Source: Streptomyces sp. AA1529 | GTDB lineage: Bacteria; Actinomycetota; Actinomycetes; Streptomycetales; Streptomycetaceae | Assembly: GCF_000280905.1 (NCBI RefSeq) | Contig: NZ_ALAP01000038.1 | Coordinates: 62,001 to 126,000, forward strand | Length of the DNA: 64,000 nucleotides | Reading direction: 5' to 3' | Shown here: positions 9,091 to 16,522 of the stretch, in pieces | Position numbering within the stretch: position 1 is the stretch's first letter | How the letters are laid out: every line of letters begins with the position of its first letter | Notes under the pieces: generated by a model | The model's input: only the letters and a program-made list of their open reading frames with translations | Database searches by the model: none | What the model was told of the DNA's origin: nothing | Translations under genes and position numbers: made by a program

Positions 9091-9462
9091 ATGCGCAAGT
9101 CGACCGTCGCAGCTCTCACCGCCTCCGGCGCGTTAGCCGGCATCATCGGCCTGGCGCCCACCGCCTCCGCCGAGGCCAGCCCGCCCGGCTGCCCCAAGGG
9201 CTACTTCTGCGCCTGGAGCGGGCCGGACCAGACCGGTTCCCTGGTGCTCAGGACGGCGGGCAACTGGAGCGGCAGCGTCGCCTTCAGGTCCGTGTTCAAC
9301 AACGGCTACGCCTACCCCGGCGCCGATCACGTCGACATGACCTACTGGTACGAAGGGACCGCCACCTCCTGCTTCCACTACAACCCCGGTCCCGGCCAGT
9401 ACAAATGGACCGCCTACCGCACGCTCGTCGTCCAGAAGGTCGTGTGGCGCGGCGAGTGCTGA
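9091..9462 (+). CDS. Secreted peptidase inhibitor family I36-type protein
   Basis: This 123-aa protein has a clear signal peptide ending at about residue 27 (LAPTASAEA) and a mature domain of about 95 residues with four cysteines (CPKGYFC, ATSCFHY, final C). The start of the mature part (CPKGYFCAWSGPDQTGS) is the crystallin-like I36 signature known from Streptomyces metalloprotease inhibitors such as SMPI. An extracellular protease inhibitor or small structural protein is likely. The ribosome site is AAGGA 7 bases before the ATG. The gene stands alone, with a hairpin about 120 bp downstream. Confidence 0.82.
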   Translation: MRKSTVAALTASGALAGIIGLAPTASAEASPPGCPKGYFCAWSGPDQTGSLVLRTAGNWSGSVAFRSVFNNGYAYPGADHVDMTYWYEGTATSCFHYNPGPGQYKWTAYRTLVVQKVVWRGEC

Positions 9463-10041
9463 GTGCGAGGTAGGACGCCACCGACTGCCGCGTGACGCCT
9501 CCTCACGGTGGGGGAGCGGCTCCGCATGGCCTGCGTCCCCGTCGTCGAACCGCGCCGGCACGGCACACCCCGGCGCCCGGGCCGTCCCGCAACGTCCGTG
9601 CGGGACGGCCCGGTGCTGTGCGCGGACGAACCCGCTGGCGGCCTTCTGATGTTCCGTCCCTGCGGTGCGCCGACGAGGAGCGCGGCGCATCCCCCTCGAC
9701 GGCAACTTCCACCCGGGCGTACGCACGCATGGGGTGGGCTCTGTGCACCCGCGGTTGCGTTGTGTACATGTCCGACGACGGGGCCGGACGGCTCGGCAGG
9801 GGAGAGGCGGCCGCGTTTCCGGTGGCTGGCCTGCCCAGGAGAGGCGCGGATCAGCCGAGACGGCACCGGCGAGGTATCACTGCAGTTCGGCGGAGTCTTT
9901 TCGGGTGGAGACGGGCTGTCGGACCTGGATTGGCGTTCATGCCGTCGCGGGCGGAAGGTGGGGAGTGTGGCCGATCAGCCGGGACGGACGCAATGCACCC
10001 GGCCGACGGGGCCCCGGCGATCCGGCCCTTGGAGGTGCATC
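9463..10041. other. Intergenic region before the Asp23 gene
   Basis: This 579-bp stretch holds the terminator of the I36 gene (9578-9612) and the upstream region of the Asp23-type gene. Short open frames on both strands lack a consistent codon bias and recognisable domains. I could not assign a promoter with confidence. Confidence 0.5.
9578..9612 (+). terminator. Hairpin terminator downstream of the I36 gene
   Basis: A 14-bp perfect inverted repeat (arms 9578-9591 and 9599-9612) has a 7-nt loop. It is the first strong hairpin after the inhibitor gene. Confidence 0.65.
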
Positions 10042-10479
10042 ATGGCTGACGGTATCCAGAAGGACCCGAAGGACCGGGGCACCACCACCGTCTCCGACAC
10101 GGTGGTTGCGAAGACGGCCGGTATCACCGCCCGTGAAGTGTCAGGCGTCCACGCCCTCGGTGGAGCAGGGTCGCGTGCCACCGGCGCGGTGCGCCGGCGT
10201 ATCGGGGGCCAGGGCAGCGCTGCTCAGCAGGGTGTGTCCGTCGAGACCGGTGAGCAGCAGGCTGCGATAGACCTGAGCGTCGTCGTGGAGTACGGCGAGC
10301 CGGTCCACCGTGTCGCCCAGCGTGTCCGGGAGCACGTGATCTCCGCGGTGGAGAAGACCACCGGTTTCGAGGTCGCGGAGGTGAACATCGTCATCCCCGA
10401 TGTCGCGTTCCAGGAGGACGAGCAGGACGAAGAGGGCGGCGAGGAGAGCGGCGCGGCGGTCGGACGTTCGTTGCGTTAG
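10042..10479 (+). CDS. Asp23/Gls24 family envelope stress protein
   Basis: This 145-aa protein starts at an ATG behind TTGGAGG (8 bases). The Asp23/Gls24 core spans residues 15-125: early VSDTVVAKTAGITAREVSGV, a middle strand VDLSVVVEYGE-like (DLSVVVEYGEPVHRVAQRV), then TGFEVAEVNIVIPDVAF. The last 20 residues are acidic. Asp23-type proteins are abundant envelope or alkaline-stress proteins, often membrane-tethered by a partner. Streptomyces has several paralogues, frequently next to small membrane and stress genes. Here it heads a region of GvpY/GvpZ-like genes, which suggests a stress or development setting. Its own molecular role is not known. Confidence 0.88.
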   Translation: MADGIQKDPKDRGTTTVSDTVVAKTAGITAREVSGVHALGGAGSRATGAVRRRIGGQGSAAQQGVSVETGEQQAAIDLSVVVEYGEPVHRVAQRVREHVISAVEKTTGFEVAEVNIVIPDVAFQEDEQDEEGGEESGAAVGRSLR

Positions 10480-11023
10480 ACGCGGCGGAAGCGCGGATCC
10501 GGCGACGAGCCACCCTTGCCCCCTCGGCCGCGCGGGACGTGCGGGCGCCCTTTCCAGCCGGCTGTCCCGCGACCCCGGCGGACGCCTTCGGCCTGCCTCG
10601 AGTCGCGGAGGTGCGGGCCTGTGACCCCTATGCACACCACGATATGCGGCCGAGAAGGGTATATGCACACAATAGGCATATGCCTGGCCCTCAGTGTGAT
10701 CGAGGTGTGAACCGGCTCCGGCAGCACCAGACGCTTCGCCGCGGGCTACGCCGTTCCGGTGGGCGCGCGTACACGCGTACGGGACCGATCGCGCGGCACA
10801 TTCCGGCGCCGTCCGCAGGCCCGCCCGCCGCGGCTCAGCGTTCAGCAGAGCCGTTCCGCGAGGACGCCGGACCGGTGCGGGGGACGCAGTGCGTCCCCCG
10901 CTTCCCGGGAGAGCGGACACCCGCGGCGGTGATCCGCTTCGCCACTGGTGCAGCGCCTTTCCGAACCGTTCCGAGACCCGCGAAGGCATGGGGTACCAGC
11001 CGAACGAGCCCGAGGAATCAGCT
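10480..11023. other. Intergenic region with clustered ATATGC motifs
   Basis: This 544-bp stretch between the Asp23 and GvpY-like genes has no convincing gene. Its middle is unusually AT-rich for this genome and carries several ATATGC-type motifs (listed separately). The GC-rich flanks contain only shadow frames. It probably holds the promoter of the GvpY/GvpZ-like operon. Confidence 0.5.
10629..10684. promoter_or_regulatory. Cluster of TATGCACAC / ATATGC repeats and a palindrome
   Basis: TATGCACAC occurs at 10629-10637 and again at 10662-10670, 33 bp apart (about three helical turns). ATATGC lies between them at 10642-10647, and the perfect palindrome GGCATATGCC ends the set at 10675-10684. 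The cluster sits about 340 bp upstream of the GvpY-like gene. A regulator-binding region is inferred from the repeats; no known regulator is recognised. Confidence 0.4.
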
Positions 11024-11623
11024 ATGGAAGACAGTTGCAAAAAGGCGGTCATCGCCGCCGTCGCCGGTGGATACCTGCTCGGCAGGACGAGGAAGGCGAA
11101 GCTCGCGCTCGTCCTCGGCTCCGTGGTTGCCGGGCGCCGGCTGGGATTCGACCCGCAGGAACTGGTGAGCAAGGGCGTACGGAAGGTCTCCGAGACTCCG
11201 CAGTTCGCGGCCCTCACCGAGCAGGTGCAGGAGGAATTGGTGGGCAGCGCGCGCACGGCCCTCAGCGCGGTCACCAACAGGCGCATCGAGTCGTTCACCG
11301 AGTCGCTCCGCGGCCGCACCGCGAGCCTGGGCGCCAAGGAGGAGGCGGACGGTGAGGAGGAGAGCGGCGAGGACGAGGAAGACCGGGACGAGGAGCCCGA
11401 GGAAGAGCCGGAGGAAGAGCCCGAGGAGCCGCGGCGCAAGCCTGCGAGGAAGGCGCCCGCCAAATCGGTCGGCGGCACCCGTCGGCCGGCGAGGAGCTCC
11501 GGCACCGACAAGCAGACGCCGTCCGCCCGGTCGAGCAGACGGAGGACGGAGAGCTCGTCCGTCAAGAAGACCGCCGGCGCATCGAACAAGAAGTCCGCCG
11601 CCCGTTCGAGCCGCAGGAGGTGA
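11024..11623 (+). CDS. GvpY-like gas-vesicle accessory family protein with acidic and basic tails
   Basis: The 199-aa product starts at an ATG behind GAGGAATCAGCT. Residues 1-105 are a conserved helical part (KKAVIAAVAGGYLLGRTRKA, then LGFDPQELVSKGVRKV) that I recognise from Streptomyces GvpY-type proteins, sometimes mis-annotated as DNA primase. A strongly acidic stretch follows (residues about 106-145, Glu/Asp repeats), then a basic Lys/Arg/Ser tail to the end. No enzymatic motif is visible, and the short hydrophobic stretch near the start is at most one weak membrane contact. The next gene overlaps or abuts it, so the two form an operon. No gvpA or gvpO is nearby, so a gas-vesicle role is doubtful here. 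Confidence 0.7.
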   Translation: MEDSCKKAVIAAVAGGYLLGRTRKAKLALVLGSVVAGRRLGFDPQELVSKGVRKVSETPQFAALTEQVQEELVGSARTALSAVTNRRIESFTESLRGRTASLGAKEEADGEEESGEDEEDRDEEPEEEPEEEPEEPRRKPARKAPAKSVGGTRRPARSSGTDKQTPSARSSRRRTESSSVKKTAGASNKKSAARSSRRR

Positions 11624-11628
11624 GTGGT

Positions 11629-12603
11629 GTGGCCGGACAGTCGGAGAAGGCGAAGCCGGAGGAGGGTGGCCCCTCTCCTCTCGACCAGCTTCGTGAACAG
11701 TTCCTGGAGTTCCTGGGGGCGATGGGCAAGCAGGCCGTCAGCAAAGTCACGGACAGGCTGGAGAGCGTGGCGGACGGAGGCGGTGGGCTCGGCAAGCTGC
11801 TGTCGGGCGGCGAGGGCGGTGGCGCCCTCGCCGGCGCCGCGGAGGCCGCGGCCAAGGGTGAGAACCCGGTCAAGGCCGTCGTCAAGGAGAAGGCCGAAGG
11901 CGCCAAGGACAAGGCGGTGGGGAAGGCCAAGGAAGCGGTCGGTATGGACGGCGGCAGCAGCGAAGCAGGCGACCTCAAGGCCATCAACATCATCGAGCAC
12001 GTGGACATCGGCCGTCCGCTCCGCGTCGTCTACAACCACTTCTCGCAGTTCGAGGACTTCGGCATCTTTACCAACGGGGTCAGCAACGTGTCGGTGGACG
12101 ACGAGGACGAGACCACTACCGACTGGAAGGTCCGCGTCTGGCCGTCCACCCGCAGTTGGAAGGCCACCACCCTGGAGATGGTGCCGGACGAGCGGATCGT
12201 GTGGACATCTGAGGGATCCAAGGGAACCACCAGCGGTGCGGTCAGTTTCCACCGCCTCGACGAGAATCTGACGCGCGTCACGGTGGTCGTGGAGTACTAC
12301 CCTTCCGGCTTCTTCGAGAAGCTCGGCAACATCTGGCGGGCTCAGGGCCGCCGCCTTCGGCTCGACCTCAAGCACTTCCAGCGCTATGTCACCCTTCAGG
12401 CCGAAGAAGTGGAGGGCTGGCGCTGCGAGATCCGCGACGGCGAGGTCGTCCGCAGTCATGACCAGGTGGTGCAGGAGGAGCAGCAGGAGCAGGACAGCGG
12501 GGACGAAGAACCGGGTGCGAACGAGGAGAGCGACGAGGACGACGGCGAGGAAGAGGATGGCGAGGAAGAGGACGGCGAGGAAGAGGACGAGGGTCGGCGG
12601 TAG
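11629..12603 (+). CDS. SRPBCC (polyketide cyclase-like) protein related to GvpZ
   Basis: The GTG at 11629 is preferred: AGGAGG ends 8 bases before it, whereas an upstream GTG at 11620 lies directly on that site and overlaps the previous stop. The 324-aa protein has a variable Lys/Glu/Ala-rich part (residues 1-115) with an LEA-like stretch (VVKEKAEGAKDKAVGKAKEA). An SRPBCC/START-like domain follows at about 118-265 (IIEHVDIGRPLRVVYNHFSQ, then GAVSFHRLDENLTRVTVVVE). It ends in about 45 Glu/Asp-rich residues. The GvpY-GvpZ order matches accessory genes of Streptomyces gas-vesicle clusters. SRPBCC folds bind hydrophobic ligands in a deep pocket; the ligand here is unknown. The very acidic tail suggests electrostatic binding to basic partners. 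Confidence 0.78.
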   Translation: MAGQSEKAKPEEGGPSPLDQLREQFLEFLGAMGKQAVSKVTDRLESVADGGGGLGKLLSGGEGGGALAGAAEAAAKGENPVKAVVKEKAEGAKDKAVGKAKEAVGMDGGSSEAGDLKAINIIEHVDIGRPLRVVYNHFSQFEDFGIFTNGVSNVSVDDEDETTTDWKVRVWPSTRSWKATTLEMVPDERIVWTSEGSKGTTSGAVSFHRLDENLTRVTVVVEYYPSGFFEKLGNIWRAQGRRLRLDLKHFQRYVTLQAEEVEGWRCEIRDGEVVRSHDQVVQEEQQEQDSGDEEPGANEESDEDDGEEEDGEEEDGEEEDEGRR

Positions 12604-12888
12604 GGGGCGGCCGTCCCTCTGCACGTGCTCCCCACCGTTCGCCGGAACCGGCCATCGCCGATGCCCGGCCTCCCGAGCCGGTGTGGCGCTGCAGGGGCCG
12701 GAGGCGCGGGTCCACGATCCGGGGCCGCCCTGTCGGTTGCCGGTGTCGGTTGCCGGCTCCGCCTCGCGACCCGGCCGGGGGCCCGCGGCAGCAGGCGGCC
12801 GGTCACCACGGCTCCGAGGCGCCCCACAGGCCGGCCGTCGAAGTGTGCATGCTCCTGGAGATCCCACAACAGCCTGGGAAGGGTCACA

Positions 12889-13401
12889 ATGCATGCCGAC
12901 AAGCTGGCGATCTACCTCAACGACCATCTGGCCGGCGCGACCTTCGGTACCGGACTCGCGCGTCGGATCTCCCGCCGGGGCCGGAGCGGGGTGCACGGTG
13001 CCGAGTTGGAGCACCTCGCCGAACAGATCGCGGACGACCGGAAGTCCCTGCTGACGATCATGGGCGCTCTCGGCCTGCCCGCCCGCCGCTACAAGATCTA
13101 CGGCGGCGGGGCGGCCGAGCTGTTGGAGCGCCTGAAGCCCAACGGCGTGCTGCACAGCACATCCGGGCTGAGCAGCCTCATGGAACTGGAGACGTTGAGG
13201 CTGGGGGTCGAGGGCAAGACTCTGCTCTGGCGCACCCTGCTACGGGTGGCACAGCATGAAGACGCGCTGGACGAGGACCGGATCGGTCAGCTGCTCGAGC
13301 GAGCCCTGGGACAGATCGACACCATCGAGGCCCTGCGCCTGGCCGCGGTCGAGGCGAACTTCTCCCAGGGCGTGTACCGCAACGCCACGGGCAAGCGTTG
13401 A
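12889..13401 (+). CDS. Conserved protein of unknown function, 170 aa
   Basis: The start ATG has GAAGGG 5 bases upstream. The protein is mostly helical, with no signal peptide and no membrane segment. Notable parts are MHADKLAIYLNDHLAGATFG and RRISRRGRSG near the N-terminus, a basic region in the middle (LPARRYKIYGG), and a helical C-terminus with regular heptads (LLERALGQIDTIEALRLAAV). The N-terminal KLAIYLNDHLAG pattern recalls small helical actinobacterial proteins, and a distant ferritin-like bundle is conceivable, but no metal-ligand set is evident. It is co-directional with the GvpY/GvpZ-like pair, 285 bp downstream. I do not assign a function. Confidence 0.75.
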   Translation: MHADKLAIYLNDHLAGATFGTGLARRISRRGRSGVHGAELEHLAEQIADDRKSLLTIMGALGLPARRYKIYGGGAAELLERLKPNGVLHSTSGLSSLMELETLRLGVEGKTLLWRTLLRVAQHEDALDEDRIGQLLERALGQIDTIEALRLAAVEANFSQGVYRNATGKR

Positions 13402-13670
13402 CGGCTGGCAAGAGACCGGGAGACCGGGCTCGACAGCCCACGGGCGCGGGAGCCCGCGGTCGTGGGGACTGCGGACCGCCGGGCGCTCAGACGGCACGCG
13501 GTGCGCGGTCCCCTCTACGCCGGTGGATTGTGCGACAGGCGCCGGCGCACCGCGCGGAAGACCGACGTCCGGTGCCGCGCCGCTCCCGGGCACCTCTCCG
13601 GCCCACCAGAACCTCGGGAACATCGGTCGGCCTCCACCTCGGAGGCGGCCTCGATGTCCGGGGCCGACGT

Positions 13671-14621
13671 TCATGGCGGCCGTTCCCGCTCCCGGCCGCG
13701 GAACGAGGACTTGCCCTTGTGCGACGTCCGCCCGGCGGATTCGTCTCTGCTCCTGGAGCCGGAGCTCTTCTTCGTGGTCCGGCTCTCGGCCCCCGATCCG
13801 CGCCCCGAGCTCCTGCCGGACTGTCCGCCCGTGGAACTCTTCAGCGCACGCCCGGCCGCCCCAGCGGTCTCGGAGGCCGTGCCTCCCACCTCTTCCACCG
13901 CCTCTCCGGCGCCTTCGCCGACGTCTTCCGCGGCCTTCCCGGCGCCCTTGCCGACCTCCTCGACGGCGCCGCCCGCCCCCTTGCCGACGTCCTCCACCGC
14001 TCCGCCTGCGCCCTGACCGACGTCTTCTACCGCCTTGCTCGCGCCCTTGCCCACATCCTCGACGGCTTCGCCGGCCCCTTCTCCCAGCTCGCCGACCGCC
14101 TTCCCGGCGCCGCTGCCCAGGCTCTCCGCCGCGGAGCCGACACCGGAGGTGATCTGCTCCAGGATCTGGGGGTTGCGGTCGATGGTGGACAGCACCCTGC
14201 CCACGATCGCCGCGACGTTGTCGAGCCGAACCTTGAGCAGGGCCTGGGCCTCCACGCCTTTGATGTCCAGTTCGACGCGGCCGAGTGACACATCGGCGCC
14301 GACGTTGAGCTTGAGGAGGTCCAGGACTTCAGCTTGCAGCGAGACCCGGGCCTGCAGATCCTCGACCTGCAGATCGATCTCCTCGACCTGCAGTTGCGGT
14401 ACGTCCAGCAGAACGTCCGGGTCGTCGGACCTGCCGGCCGACTGTGACGACGGGGATTCCGCGAGTTCGCCTTCCAGAGGCTCCTCCTCGTCCTCCTCGG
14501 CCCACTCCGCGTCAGTCGCTTCCTCGTCCTCAGGCTCGCCGTCGTCGGAGGAGACGTCACGCTCGTCCTCGCCCGTGTCCGGCTCATCCGGCTCAGCGTC
14601 GTTCTCGCCGCGCTCCCGCAT
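13671..14621 (-). CDS. Acidic/basic repeat protein with seven LEA-like 11-mers (gas-vesicle-neighbourhood type)
   Basis: The ATG at 14621 has GAGG 6 bases upstream; an in-frame ATG at 14657 follows a possible -10 (TAGGGT) and is less likely. The 316-aa protein has an acidic N-terminus (residues 1-70), then a conserved core of about 95 residues with paired amphipathic segments (LQVEEIDLQVEDLQARVSLQ, then LLKVRLDNVAAIVGRVLSTI). Seven tandem 11-residue repeats of the type AVEDVGKGAGG occupy residues 175-251. A Ser/Arg/Lys-rich basic tail ends it. I have seen the core in hypothetical proteins near actinobacterial gas-vesicle genes. The repeats resemble group 3 LEA 11-mers, which form amphipathic helices on drying or at membranes. 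It is convergent with the 170-aa protein gene. Function unknown. Confidence 0.72.
   Translation of the reverse strand: MRERGENDAEPDEPDTGEDERDVSSDDGEPEDEEATDAEWAEEDEEEPLEGELAESPSSQSAGRSDDPDVLLDVPQLQVEEIDLQVEDLQARVSLQAEVLDLLKLNVGADVSLGRVELDIKGVEAQALLKVRLDNVAAIVGRVLSTIDRNPQILEQITSGVGSAAESLGSGAGKAVGELGEGAGEAVEDVGKGASKAVEDVGQGAGGAVEDVGKGAGGAVEEVGKGAGKAAEDVGEGAGEAVEEVGGTASETAGAAGRALKSSTGGQSGRSSGRGSGAESRTTKKSSGSRSRDESAGRTSHKGKSSFRGRERERPP
13869..14099 (-). repeat. Seven tandem 33-bp coding repeats (11-residue units)
   Basis: Reading on the minus strand, seven consecutive 33-bp units encode AVGELGEGAGE, AVEDVGKGASK, AVEDVGQGAGG, AVEDVGKGAGG, AVEEVGKGAGK, AAEDVGEGAGE and AVEEVGGTASE. The units differ at the nucleotide level, so the array is old and held by selection on the protein rather than a recent slippage product. 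Confidence 0.85.
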
Positions 14622-14800
14622 GTCGCACCTCGGAGTGTCTACGCTGTATCCACTCATTTCACCCTAGAGGGGGCGAACGGATTCCGCGCCCGGGACATCC
14701 GTCTGCCGCCCGGCGGGCATGGCGCGGGCGCTGAAGAACCTTCCCGGGCGCACGATGGGCCTCGAGCAGGAACCGCTTCGCGTACCACCTCTGCGCTCGT

Positions 14801-16522
14801 TCACGGCCCGCCGAAGAAGGCGCGGGCCGTCAGCCCGAGGCCGACAGCCACCACGAGTCCGGCCGTGAGCGCCGGGCCCCGGCGGCCGAGGCGGGTGACC
14901 ACCCGGGAGGACGCCAGCCGGGAGAGGCGCTGTGAGCCGGTCAGGGCGTCGCGGAACTTCACCAGCGCGACACCTGCCGCGGTCAGGGTGAGCGCCATGC
15001 CGAGCCCGTAGCCGAGTACGAGCAGCACGCCGAAGGCGGTACGTCCCAGGGCCACGGCCCCGAGCAGTACGACGAGCGCGGAGGGGCTGGGGACGAGTCC
15101 GCCCGCGATCCCGACACCGATCAGGCCGCGCCGGGCGTGGGCGCGGGCGGGCCGGGGAGCGGCGCCGGGGCGGGCCCCGGCGTCCGTGTCGGGCTCGGTG
15201 TCCTCCGTGGCGGGGGCCAGCACGGCGACACCACCGTGTGATGTCCCCTCGGCGTACGGCTGACCCGGGTGCGGGTGTCCGGGCGTGTGCTGCCCGTGGC
15301 TGTGGGAGTGCCCGTGCCCGTGCTCGTGGCTGTGGGAGTGCGAGTGCTCATGCCCGTGCTCATGCCCGTGCCCGTGCTCATGCCCGTGCCCGTGCTCATG
15401 CCCGTGCCCGTGGCTGTGCCCGTGGAAGTGGCCGATTCCGTCGCCGCCGCTGCGCAACGCCCCTTTCAGCAGCGCCAGACCGATGCCGGTGACCAGCAGT
15501 CCGCTGGCGACTCCCAGCCACCCCAGCACCGACTCGCCCGCCAGACGGGTCGTCAGGGGAAGGGCGAAGCCGAGGACCAGGACACCGGCGGTGTGGGTGA
15601 AGGTGACTGTCGCACCGACGGTCACCGCGTCCCGCACGCTGCCGCGCCGTCCGGCCAGATACGCCGCCATGATGGTCTTCCCGTGGCCGGGCATGGCCGC
15701 GTGCGACGCGCCGAGCACCAGGGAGAGGGCCAGTGCCAGCAGTCCCACCGGCAGGGTCAGGGTGTCGGCGCCGACGAGGGAGTCGAAGAGGCCGGTGACC
15801 CGGGTCAGCGCCGCGGTCAGCGGCCCGGCGCCCGGCAGTTCGGCGGGCAGGGCGGGAGCGTCGTCCCCGGCGCCCGGTTCGGTCCGCAGCGTCGCCGAGC
15901 GCTGGTCGAGGGGGTCGGCGAGCAGGTCCGCCGGGTAGTGCCGCAGCTCGTCGGTCGCGGAGGACGTCGGCAGCGGAGACGAGGACAGCCGCACTCCGCT
16001 GCCTTCGGCGGTCATCTCGTGCCAGCCGACGCTCGTCCCCGCGAAGGAGTCGGTGACCTCGACCCGCGCGGGGGAGGAGAGGTCGGCCGGGCCGGTGAGG
16101 TCGCAGTGCAGCCGGCTGGTCCGCAGCCCGGCCTGTCCGGGACGGCGGGTGAAGGCGCTGTCGCGCACGCGCCAGTGGACTCTCCGGTCGCCGACCTGCG
16201 CGGTGACCTTCCGCGCCAGCTCGGCGCACTGCCGGCGGGCGTACCTGGTCCGTTCGGCTGCGGAGGTCCGTCCGTCGGCGTCGGCGTCGACGGCCGGCAG
16301 CTCCTGGGCCGCCGCGATCTCGGCCCGGTCGACGACGGCCGTGACGTCGATCCGGTCGGGGAAGAGCGTGAACCCGGAGTAGTGGTTGACGGTGAAGTTG
16401 CCCAGCGGATGGGCCTGCGCCGTCGGCGCGCCGCCCAGGAGCAGCAGCGCCGCCGAGGTGGCGAGGACCACCGCCCGCGCGCCGGCCTGCAGGGGAGTCC
16501 CGCGCCGCGTACGGCCGTTCAT
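14801..16522 (-). CDS. NicO-family nickel/cobalt-type transporter with extracytoplasmic domain and His-rich loop
   Basis: The 573-aa product starts at ATG 16522, overlapping the stop of the TPR gene by 4 bp (ATGA), so the two are translationally coupled. A signal peptide (residues 1-40, ending PTAQAHP) is followed by an extracytoplasmic region of about 210 residues. The membrane part carries NicO motifs (LVLGASHAAMPGHGKTIMAA) and ends with three or four helices. Between helices lies a loop of about 50 residues made mostly of His-Gly/His-Glu/His-Ser pairs (residues about 364-415). NicO/RcnA/HoxN-type carriers move Ni2+ or Co2+, and His-rich loops bind such metals. Uptake or efflux cannot be decided from sequence. 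Confidence 0.85.
   Translation of the reverse strand: MNGRTRRGTPLQAGARAVVLATSAALLLLGGAPTAQAHPLGNFTVNHYSGFTLFPDRIDVTAVVDRAEIAAAQELPAVDADADGRTSAAERTRYARRQCAELARKVTAQVGDRRVHWRVRDSAFTRRPGQAGLRTSRLHCDLTGPADLSSPARVEVTDSFAGTSVGWHEMTAEGSGVRLSSSPLPTSSATDELRHYPADLLADPLDQRSATLRTEPGAGDDAPALPAELPGAGPLTAALTRVTGLFDSLVGADTLTLPVGLLALALSLVLGASHAAMPGHGKTIMAAYLAGRRGSVRDAVTVGATVTFTHTAGVLVLGFALPLTTRLAGESVLGWLGVASGLLVTGIGLALLKGALRSGGDGIGHFHGHSHGHGHEHGHGHEHGHGHEHGHEHSHSHSHEHGHGHSHSHGQHTPGHPHPGQPYAEGTSHGGVAVLAPATEDTEPDTDAGARPGAAPRPARAHARRGLIGVGIAGGLVPSPSALVVLLGAVALGRTAFGVLLVLGYGLGMALTLTAAGVALVKFRDALTGSQRLSRLASSRVVTRLGRRGPALTAGLVVAVGLGLTARAFFGGP
15283..15433 (-). repeat. His-codon-rich low-complexity repeat inside the NicO gene
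   Basis: Degenerate 12- and 18-bp units (CCCGTGCTCATG and CCCGTGCCCGTG on the plus strand) repeat many times and encode alternating His-Gly and His-Glu pairs. The exact copies near 15350-15410 make this a likely site of length variation between strains. Confidence 0.8.

Noticed and set aside
11024..12603. A true gas-vesicle cluster
   Set aside because: Only accessory-type relatives are present. No GvpA-like small hydrophobic protein or GvpF/L, K, N or O homologue is visible within the window.
10141..13155. A 1004-codon minus-strand open frame with Ser/Asp/Glu runs
   Set aside because: It mirrors the Asp23, GvpY-like and SRPBCC genes on the other strand; the low-complexity runs come from their acidic and basic tails.
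15283..15433. CRISPR-like or satellite repeat
   Set aside because: The repeats have no unique spacers and keep the reading frame of the NicO gene, encoding a His-rich loop.
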